A DNA stretch of 64,000 nucleotides, taken from Lycorma delicatula. Lineage: Eukaryota; Arthropoda; Insecta; Hemiptera; Fulgoridae. The translations under genes were made by a program, and so were the position numbers. The number at the start of each line of letters is the position of its first letter. Within the stretch, counting starts at the first letter, position 1. Below are positions 41,401 through 53,400 of this stretch, piece after piece. The notes below the pieces were generated by a model that saw nothing but the letters and a program-made list of their open reading frames with translations, was not told where the DNA came from and did no database searches. The stretch covers positions 321,896,147 through 321,960,146 of the forward strand of contig NC_134455.1 in the NCBI RefSeq assembly GCF_047948215.1. The letters are read 5' to 3'.

Positions 41401-44400
41401 GCAAATAATAAGTTGTTGACTTCTCTTAAATCAATTGCTGTAAATCAATTGAGATGGTAGGCTTGGTCTTTAGACCACAGGTTTTTACTCATTAAATCAT
41501 CAACAATTTTCAACAGATATCTTACATCTTTGTTACGGTAATACATAGCCTATATTCTGTAGCATACTTTAAATCATAAATTAGCATTGCATACAAGGAC
41601 TGTCCAGAAAAAAATAACCAAACATTTTTAATTACACACCAACAGAGATATTTAGTGATGTGTGATTGACAGCATTGTGTTCTGCAAAATCTCCTCTGTA
41701 ACCACATGTTCTTGGATTGTTGATATCTCATTTAGTTTTTGTGTTATTGTTATTTGAGTGTAATGTGTTAGTAGCGATATTTGTAATGTGCGATTTTTGG
41801 GAACAACAATAAAATGTAAAATTTTATGTAAAAATAGGGAAAACCTTTACAGAAACATTTCAACTTTTAAAACAAGCTTACAGAGATGATGGTCTGGGTT
41901 GTACGCAATGTTACAAATGGTTTTCACAATTTAAAAGTGGTTGTCAATCAATTGAAGATGACCCTGAACTAGGAAGGCCTCGACTTCAACTGATGATACC
42001 TATGTTCAGAATCTCTATGTTTCAATCTGGTGCATGTAAATTGCCGATGACTGTCAGAGAACTTGAAGAAGAGGTTAGCATCTCAATTGGATCATGTCAT
42101 CACATTTTGACTGAAAAATTGAACATGCATCCAGTTCCAACAAAGTTTGTTCCTCGTTTGATGACCGAACAGCTGAAAGAATATTGAGTGAACATTTGTT
42201 GACAACTTCTTGAATAAGCCAGTGACAATGAAACATTTATGCAAAGGATCATAATGGGAGGCGAATGCTGGATTTATGGCTATGACATTGTGATAAAGCA
42301 AATTTATCATGGACCTTAAAGGCCATTTCAAATGAAGTTATCCAGGATGCTTTGCGAAGTGGCAACACTGCATGGAACTGGTAGAAAACCTTGGGTTTCA
42401 GACGATATATTGCAGCTTATGGATGAACGTAGAAAATATAAGAATGCTAGTGATGAAGAAAGTAAAAGGAACTATAGACAATTAAGAAATGCTATAAACA
42501 GGATGTGCAAACAGGCAAAAGAAGAGTGGATTAAAGAAAAGTGTTCAGAAGTGGAAAGAGAAATGAACATTGGTAAAATAGACAGAGCATACAGGAAAGT
42601 TAAGGAAAATTTTGGGGTACATAAATTAAAATCTAATAATGTGTTAAACAAAGATGGTACACCGATTTATAATACGAAAGGTATTATAAATAAAATAAAT
42701 AAGTCGAATAAATAAAGGTATTATAAATAAATAAATAAGTCGATAGGTGGGTGGAATATATTGAAGAGTTATATGGAGGAAATGAATTAGAAAATGGTGT
42801 TATAGAGGAAGAAGAGGAAATTGAAGAGGATGAAATGGGAGAAACAATACTGAGATCTGAATTTAAGAGAGCATTAAAAGATTTGAATGGCAGAAAGGCT
42901 CCTGGAATAGACGGAATACCTGTAGAATTACTGCGCAGTGCAGATGAGGAAGCGATTGATAGATTATACAAACTGGTGTGTAATATTTATGAAAAAGGGG
43001 AAGTTCCGTCAGACTTCAAAAAAAGTGTTATAGTCATGATATCAAAGAAAGCGGGGGCAGATAAATGTGAAGAATACAGAACAATTAGTTTAACTAGTCA
43101 TGCATCAAAAATCTTAACTAGAATTCTATACAGAAGAATTGAGAGGAGAGTGGAAGAAGTGTTAGGAGAAGACCAATTTGGTTTCAGGAAAAGTATAGGG
43201 ACAAGGGAAGCAATTTTAGGCCTCAGATTAATAGTGGAAGGAAGATTAAAGAAAAACAAACCAACATACTTGGCATTTATAGATCTAGAAAAGGTATTCG
43301 ATAACGTACACTGGAATAAAATGTTCAGCATTTTTAAAAAATTAGGGTTCAAATACAGAGATAGAAGAACAATTTCTAACATTTAAAGAAACCAAACAGC
43401 AGCAATAATAATTGAAGAACATAAGAAAGAAGCCGTAATAAGAAAGGGATTCCGACAAGGATGTTCCCTATCCCCGTTGCTTTTTAATCTTTACATGGAA
43501 CTAGCAGTTAATGATGTTAAAGAACAATTTAGATTCGGAGTAACAGTGCAAGGTGAAAAGATAAAGATGCTACGATTTGCTGATGATATAGTAATTCTAG
43601 CTGAGAGTAAAAAGGATTTAGAAGAAACAATGAATGGCATAGATGAAGTCCTACGCAAGAACTATCGCATGAAAATAAACAAGAACAAAACAAAAGTAAT
43701 GAAATGTAGTAGAAATAAAAAAGATGGACCACTGAATGTGAAAATAGGAGAAGAAAAGATTATGGAGGTAGAAGAATTTTGTTATTTGGGAAGTAGAATT
43801 ACTAAAGATGGGCGAAGCAGGAGTGATATAAAATGCCGAATAGCACAAGCGAAACGAGCATTCAGTCAGAAATATAATTTGTTTACATCAAAAATTAATT
43901 TAAATATCAGGAAAAGATTTTTGAAAGTATATGTTTGGAGTGTCGCTTTATATGGAAGTGAAACTTGGACAATCAGAGTATCTGAGAAGAAAAGATTAGA
44001 AGCTTTTGAAATGTGGTGCTACAGGAGAATGTTAAAAATCAGATGGGTGGATAAAGTGACAAATGAAGAGGTGTTGCGGCAAATATATGAAGAAAGAAGC
44101 ATTTGGAAAAATATAACTAAAAGAAGAGACAGGCTTATGGGCCACATACTAAGGGATCCTGGAATAGTCGCTTTAGTATTGGAAGGAGAGGTAGTAGGAA
44201 AAAATTGTGTAGGCAGGCCACGTTTGGAATATGTAAAACAAATTGTTAGGGATGTAGGATGTAGGGAGTATACCGAAATGAAACGACTAGCACTAGATAG
44301 GGAATCTTGGAGAGCTGTATCAAACCAGTCAAATGACTGAAGACAAAAAAAAAATTTTTGTTAAGCATGATATATCAATATATCGCTGTCAGTTGTTAAC

Positions 44401-47400
44401 ATCAGTATCTTTCACTTTGATACTTTCCATTTCCAAGAGGTCGCACAATAGAAAATTGACTTAAATCTTTTTAAAAACAGCAAAAGCAAGCCCCTCTAAT
44501 AAAAATAGATTTTTAATTTTCTTAGCATCTTTGTTTATACAAAAAATAAATATATTACAACATAAAAAGGAAAAAATCATTTGAAAATAAAGTAATTGAA
44601 GCATTTAGGAACTATTACTTGAATGAATCAGATTGATAAGATAACCTTACATTTAAAAAGATAGACATTAGTAAATACTAAATGTAAATTAGATAAAAGA
44701 AAATTTTAACGTTCAGAATCTAGGATGTTATCCCATATTCTACAATTTTCCCTGAGTCCTAAATTATTTTTGAAGTAATTGTGAATTTCATTCTTCATCA
44801 AGCTTTTTTCTATTTTATAAAAATCTCATCATGATAAATGAGATTTAACCCATCCTTGTAAAATAAAGAAGCTTGTATGTAAAAACTATAATGCTATAAT
44901 TCGTATAATCCTTGAATATTCTATTTCACTTTTTCGTAACAAATTATAAAGAATTTAGGAATATAAACATTCTAGCAATCCCTTCACATGATGAAAACAA
45001 ACTGTCATTTTTAGAGAGTGATAAGTAATTTAACCTAGAAGACTCTAAACTGTTGCAATTTTATTTGGTTAGGAAATCAGTAGCTGCTGCTGTGGTTTAT
45101 GAAATGACAGTATGCATATATACCAGTTACAATCGAAGTTCACTTAGGCCAGATTGTGGTTTTAATTAGAAACCACTAACAAATTGTGGTTATCAGACTG
45201 GCCTGAGGAAGCAATAGTATTATAATTTAACTCATGATTAAGCATCATTCTTTCTACCTTCAATATGAAAAGGTTGTCACATGAAAAATGTTTAAGCTTT
45301 TCATTACTTAAGATACACAGTAAAATCCATTACTTCACAATTCATTTCAAATGTACAGGGTGGTACATGAAATGATCCAACATTTGATTTTGTTAAAAAA
45401 TATTTATTTGAATTGCAATACAAAAAAGTAAAATACGTGTTTACTATATACCTGTTCTGCTTATCACGTGTTTAATATGACCACCTTCATGTCTACCAAT
45501 TTCTTTAACACTAACTCCTATGTTGTTAATAATTACAGAACACATATCCTTGGTTATCTCGTTGCACACCTCAATGATCAGCACTCGCAGTTCCATCACT
45601 GTACGAGGATGTTTAGGGAAAATCTTTCTCTTTAGAAATCCTCAAAGAAAATAATCACATGAATTCAAATCAGGATGTTCGAGGGCCAGTTCTGTCCACA
45701 TGCAAAACGATTAGGAAATTGGTTTGAAATGACATTTGAGTTAAAAGTTTCATACAGAAAGTCTAAAACAACATTAGTTGTGTGTAGTCTCGCTACATTC
45801 CACTTGAACCACTTGTTTTCTAGTTGAAACCCTTTTGCATGAAGCTGAGGAACAAAATTATTATGCAGCATGTTTAGTTAATGTTCACTGTTCAAAAAAA
45901 ATGCCCCTGTTACCTCGTGACTTGAGATAGCGGCCCGTACCGTAATTCTTAGAGCATGATGCACCTTTTCATGAAGCACATGTGGATTTTCGGAAGGCCA
46001 AAAAATACACATTTTGTTTAGTAACAACCTTGTTGAGGTGAAAGTGTGCCTCATCTGAAAACCAAACATTGTTCAACAATACATTTTGGTTCACAGCCTG
46101 TTTAGCAAATTCCATTCTTTGATGTTTGTTGTCAACCGTTAATTTAGGTTACACTTATTTTGTACAGGTACAAATGCAAATCAATTTTTTAAATTCATTA
46201 CACAGATCGCCTAGAAATTCAAGTTGTGCTGCTGCTTTTCTTGTTGATTTGCTCGGGCTTTTCAGCAACATTGCTCTGACAACTTCGACGTTCTGTGGAG
46301 AATGAAGGTTGACAAGTCATTCATGCTTACTCTCAAGTACTGAACCATCACTATTAAATTTTTTGTAAAGTCTGCGTATTGTTTTAAATGAGGACGACCA
46401 GCAAGTTTGAAAATGTGCATGAAACTGTCTTTGTGTAAGCACCACACATTTTGTTTCATTAAAAAACAACAGAATCTTCACGCGATGTTCAACAGTCAGT
46501 CTTTCTTTGTCAGCCATCTTGGAACAATACACAAACAGCACACTTGGAAAAAGAAGAAACTAATGTTCATGAACTGCTGTCACTTTTGCTAACATAAAAC
46601 ACAGTAATAATTGTTAATGTAAACAATTATTCCCAAAACAAATATTGGACCATTTCATGCGCCACCTTGTATATTACCAAATTATGTTATTAATAAGTAG
46701 GTTTATAAAATGATTTTTAAGATTGCATTACTGAAATATGATACGATTGATCACAATATTAGAATAATTCCTACTTTTTTTACTATCTTGAAATAATTTT
46801 TACTATCCTGAATCAATTCAACAATTAGGATTTTTTTAAATTTTATTTTTTATGAAGGCCTCCCAAATCCCTTTCTAACCATCTAATTTGCCCACAGTGA
46901 ACCAAAAGGAGTCATCTAGTATGAGAGAAAAATATGTTTGGGGTAATCAAAAGACATATCAATATAATCTTTACTGTAATATTATGAAATTTAGATTGTT
47001 AAGATACATCATTCAGTTTGAGTTGACTGCATGCTATATAATAAATCTAAACTACTTTTTTTTGTTAAAATAAAACGTTAAACACATAAATGTTATGTTG
47101 CTTGAGAGTGGAATTGATTACTGAATCAAAATTTGTTCATATAAATTGTAAACAAACAAAAAACTCATTTTTCTTTTATACTTTCATGTTTCTATGAATT
47201 AAATTGAACAATTTTTCAAATTTATCCTTTTTACATTGTTTTGTGTAATATAGTTGAATCGATGTGGATTTTACAATTTTGTGAAAATATTAACAAATTA
47301 TTTTGCTTTATTCATTTTTAATTCCCATCCTAAACAGCAGATTAATTTTCGTTTTTACTTTTGGTCATGAATGGTGTAATTGAACCGACTCATCAGTAAA

Positions 47401-50400
47401 TGTTTCTGTACATACATAAAATGCATATAAAATAAACATATATATATATAAATGCTCAAAAAATAAATGAAAAAATCCTAATTTTTTCATTTATACATAC
47501 AACATACTTTTTTCATTTCTATCTATACAAGAAGTAATGGAATCTCATTTTCTGTTATAGTGTGGCGTGTTCTTCAATGATAGGATACATCCTTGGACTT
47601 GGAGACAGACATGTCAATAACATCTTGATTGATAAAGGCACTGCAGAGTTAATTCACATTGATTTTGGTAAGTTAAATTGTAAATTATGGTATTGTGATA
47701 CATGTCAAGAAGCATGAGGTATATAGGTTTGAAATGTATTACCAGTCCAATTGCTTTCTTTAAGAGAAATGGATAGGATGTTCCCTATCTCCGTTACTTT
47801 TTAATCTTTACATGGAACTAGCAGTTAATGATGTTAAAGAACAGTTTAGATTCGGAGTAACAGTACAGGTGAAAAGATAAAGATGGTACGATTTGCTGAT
47901 GATATAGTAATTCTAGCCGAGAGTAAAAAGGATTTAGAAGAAACAATGAACGGCATAGATGAAGTCCTACGCAAGAACTATCGCATGAAAATAAACAAGA
48001 ACAAAACAAAAGTAATGAAATGTAGTAGAAATAACAAAGATGGACCACTGAATGTGAAAATAGGAGGAGAAAAGATTATGGAGGTAGAAGAATTTTGTTA
48101 TTTGGGAAGTAGAATTACTAAAGATGGAGCGAAGCAGGAGCGATATAAAATGCTGAATAGCACAAGCTAAACGAGCCTTCAGTAAGAAATATAATTTGTT
48201 TACATCAAAAATTAATTTAAATGTCAGGATAAGATTTTTGAAAGTGTATGTTTGGAGTGTCGCTTTATATGGAAGTGAAACTTGGATAATCGGAGTATCT
48301 GAGAAGAAAAGATTAGAAGCTTTTGAAATGTGGTCCTATAGGAGAATGTTAAAAATCAGATGGGTGGATAAAGTGACAAAAATTAAGAGGTATTGCAGCA
48401 AATAGATGAAGAAAGAAGCATTTGGAAAAATATAGTTAAAAGAAGAGACAGACTTATAGGCCACATACTAAGGCATCCTGGAATAGTCGCTTTAATATTG
48501 GAAGGACAGGTAGAAGGAAAAAATTGTGTAGGCAGGCCACATTTGGAATATGTAAAACAAATTGTTAGGGATGTAGGATGTAAAGGGTATACTGAAATGA
48601 AACGACTAGCACTAGATAGGGAATCTTGGAGAGCTGCATCAAACCAGTCAAATGACTGAAGACAAAAAAAAAAGAAAAGAGAAATGATGTTCAGTATGCA
48701 ACCAGTCGATAAGGTGAATGTGTCACTTGTAAGGCTGAGTATCACATCCATTTCACTGGGCTTTGCATATTGATCTGCAACTATATAGTTCATTTTGGTG
48801 AAGAAAGTAGTAGATAGCTCTTTATTTAGTACATTCAGCATGGTATAGTTCCATGCCAAACTATACCACTGTGGATACCTTTGTAGGACCTGTTACTCAT
48901 GGTAGTCTCCTAAAACCATTATGTGGCACATATAAACACATTTTAAACACAGATAGTTTTTGTTGGTCATACAGAAACTACTTGCTGTAACCTCTTAGTA
49001 TCTTATTTGCACACTGTAAATGTGACGTACATAAATATACCATTTTTGTGATTATTTATACTTTCATTTTTTGGATAAATTTTGAATTATGCATCATGAA
49101 AGTAGTTATTGCTTTCCTCAGTGATACATTTCTGAATTCAAATTGAAGATATACGCAGTCGTTCCTGGAGAGAATAAATTTATTATGCTGAATTATATAT
49201 ATATATATATATATATAGTGAATTTCAAGCATCAAAATAGAGATGGTCTGTGTATAAAATTCTCTTCCAAAATTTTGCTGGTCGATTGGTAATAGTAATT
49301 TTGTTAAACAATGTTAATTTTATGTCATAAAAAATGTTATATTCTTTAAAAAGAGTACAACTTAGTTGTTATTTTTACATTCATCATTATCAGTCTGCCT
49401 TATTGAAACATGAATTAATTGAAATATGTTGAATATACTCAAGGAAGAAACATTGTAATTGTGATAATCATAGTAAAAATATTCATTAAATTAGTAGAGG
49501 AATTGAGTAGCATCACTTTTTGTTTTTTAAGATTAACGTATTTTGAAATTAAAAGATAAATTAATATTTATAGTTTCCAGTTTTATATCCAGGAGTTTCC
49601 TCCTTAACAGAATCTAAACTTTAAAACTTTATTATTATTATTTTTTTTTATATTTAAGAATAATAAGCATAGTAATAAATTGGGAATATATATTTTTTGT
49701 TAAGGTATTGCTTTTGAAATGGGGAGGTGTCTTCCTACTCCTGAAACTGTGCCATTTCGTTTGACAAGAGATATAGTTGATGGAATGGGGATTTCTGGTG
49801 TGGAAGGAGTATTTCGAAGGTAAAAAAATCCACTCATTCTAATCTTATCATTGTTTTCTTCTGTTATTGTTCAATGTCATCCAGTTTTAATTAAAATTTA
49901 TCACATTCATTTATTTCAGTAATAGGTAACAATTTAGTTTAGAATAAATAAATATATACAGAAAGGGAGAGAATGACAAAACTCTGTTTGTAGTTTTTTT
50001 TCTGTTTGCACTGTTTTAAGTGATAATTTATTTTACTAAGTTTGATTGTTCATTTTTAATTCACACTAAATGTATTTTTATTAAACAGGAATAAAAAAAA
50101 ATTCTGATTTCTTAAGTGCGATTTTAGTTATTAATATATTATTAATTATTTATTATTCTTTCCAATAATAATTTATGTAATTTATTGAAGTATAATTTTT
50201 AAATAAAAATTCACATTTAATAAATAGAATGTTTTTAAAACTTTTTATATAATTTTGTTTTCAGTTACGTGACCATTACACTTGCTTTTCTCACTCTGGC
50301 ATCAGCTGATATTGCTGGCACATTTTTTTAGAGTTATGCATTTAGAGTGTGATTTAAAACTTTGTTAAATTTTATTTATATCTGTACTTGTACCACATCA

Positions 50401-53400
50401 TTGTGTGTTAATATATTAAATAATGTTCAAGATGGTTAAGATGTGACCATTTGTAATATGTGTGAGAATATCCAAGTTATTGTCAATATTGGTGAATTTT
50501 GAGTATTGCTAAGGAGTGCTTTTAAGGGTTCTGTATCTTTGAAACTGAGTTCCATTTCATTAGCTTTCAGGCTGATCATTGTACAAATAGAGTAACTCAA
50601 TTAATGTATTCCAGTGACATTATGTTTATTTGCTGATTGTGTTTTATGTCTAATGGTACTTCTAATTTAGAAAATCAATTAAAAGAGGGCTATATTGTTT
50701 CTGGAGAGATAAATTTTAAAACTTTTGTTTATAAAAATCATTGCAATCATTGTTGAATTGAAATTTACTTTCTAGCAATATTTAATATAAATAAATTGTT
50801 GGAACAGCAATGATAACTCCCTGTCTGCAATAATTAGAAATGAAATTTAAAAGAGAATTTAATTTAGGAAACTGACCTCTGTTCTTGGAAACTCTTAAAA
50901 TCAAACTAATTCTGTCAAAGGAGAATCAATTTATAAATTGATCTATAAAGAAAATGATTTTAATTTAGGATATATAGGGCAAACTAATGACCTGAAGTTT
51001 ATTTATTTTTTAACTGATGAATACTTGTAATAATTAATCTATAATGTTTCATTAATATGTATTGGCTAATTAATTATTATTACTTCTCAACTGTCTTTTT
51101 TTTTAATTTTTCTCATGCTAATTCCCCAGTATCTAGTGACAATGATTGCTAAACGATCAAAATTACCATTTAGTTTTGAATTTAAGTAATTTTTTTTTAT
51201 AGTTTCTGAGTGGTTTCTTGTTTTATAGTGTGTTTAAATAACCATTTAGCTTAGTTCTTTCTTTGTGTATATTTACTACTTAACTTAATATCTATGAAAA
51301 CTAACTTTGCCCTTTATGTTAGTATAATTGTTTAATTAATCAAATGCCAAATTGAAGTTATAGATTTTTAAATCCGATTCACTTACATAAACATATGTAA
51401 AAACCAAATAGTAAATCTAGCCCAAAAACTGAGGAGAAGAGCCTTCCAAATTATATGCAGAAGCCATCTTACTGCAGTGTCGGTGGAATGCCAATTATAA
51501 ATATCACTGTCAGTTGATAAATATGAAGGTTTTATTTTTTAGTGATTGTAATAAGCCAGGAGTAATTATGGATATAATTAATGTAATTACAACATCGTAC
51601 GTTAAATCTTAAGTCACTTTTAATGTTGCATGTATATTTAATTTGATTAGTTTTATGAAGTATTATTTCAGTTACTGTAATGTTATAAAAAATTTGCAGA
51701 TGCTGTGAGGAAACAATGGTCGTATTAAGAAACTCACAAGAAACAATAATGACAATCCTTGAAGTTCTGTTGTATGATCCTCTCTATACTTGGACTGCTC
51801 TCCCTCAGAAAATAGTGAACGAGCAGATGAAGTTGTATGGTGCTTCTTCTTCAGGAGATATTGCTGGAAGCTCAGAAGGTAGAAAATATTATTTTGTATC
51901 ATTTGATTCTATGATTCCTTGTTTAAATGTGTCTAGAGTTTCAGTTATAAGCATAAGCATACTCAAATAAAGTATAAGCATTATTCACTATCATTCAGGA
52001 AGGGTCTAATCCAATTCTTTTGATAAATGGAAAACTGATTTGATGGCTGACTCCAATTGTTCTCTCCTACATTGTTACATATCTTGCCTATATCTATCAA
52101 CCTTCATCTCACCTCAATAAATTTAAAAAAAATAGTGATTGATATAGTACAGTAGGGTCAACAGAAGATGGTTTCTCAATGCCAGTGTTGAAATAATCTA
52201 CAAGGCTTGATCAAAAAATTCATGAAATTTTAGTTTTTTTTCAATAATCTTTTATTTATTGATTTTTTCACTCTCAAATTACTCCCCTTCAGATATAACA
52301 CATTTGTGCCAACACTTTTTCCATTCTTCAAAGCACCTCTGGAACGCAATTTTCAATATGGCATTTAGCTCCTTCAGCGATTCTGTCCTTATCTCGTCAG
52401 TGTTGGCAAGACATCATCATCCTTTCATGGTTCTTCTCAGCTTCAGAAATAGGAAGAAGTACAGGAGGCATCATAATGGTGTTTTTAACTAAAAATTTAT
52501 GAGCAAGCAGTGAAGTGTGAGCAGGTGTATTATCATGGTGCAATTTCTATGAATTGATTTACCACAAATCCAGGCATTTTCTTTTTTGAAAATTTTTTTC
52601 TCTTCAAAGCTTGCAAGGAAAGCAAAAAAGGAGTAATTAAAAAATGCAAATAATGAGACTGTACCCATTGTGAGTAGTGGAACTTCAGGTTGTAATGAAT
52701 GCAGTTAATCATTTTATTCAGGACCCAAGTTACAAATCTATCTATGCTTATAGAATAGAAATTAGGTATTTAATATCATGTAGCTTACAAATAAGAATTT
52801 AACAAACATGGTGGATTTTGGTTTGTTGTTATTCTATAAATTACTGATATTTTGAAAACAATTTTATATATAAAATCATTTAAAGGATGAATTACGGTTT
52901 GTTTTTTTTTTATATCGATTAATAAATGGGAAGATAAGGAAGAACAGGATCTTGGAAAAAATGGTAAACTGCTGCATCAGCAGCAGTTTACCATTATTAG
53001 GATGTTGCACCTAAATACCTTTATAGCCTAATAGTTCTACTGTATCTAAACATCTCAGGGAATAGTATCCTGGATATTGAAGGGTGTGAAGTAAAATAAA
53101 ATTCAACAGCTAAAGCCACATTCAGTAAAAAAAAAACTAGTGTTTCTTGTAGATCATTGAAATTAAGAACACCAGGTTTAGTTACTTGCAATAGTGATAT
53201 AATACCTGCATAGTGATGGTATTTTTTGGTGGCTAATAACTATACAAGTCAGTATCATTTTAAAAAAAAGTAGTTATTAGATATTTAACAAAGCTGGTCT
53301 CAGAGAATCATCTAGTTTCTCAACTAGCTAGAAAATTAAGAGGAGTAACCAAATGAAGGCAAAATAATGTACCAAAAATATTCGCTGCCAATATTATAAC

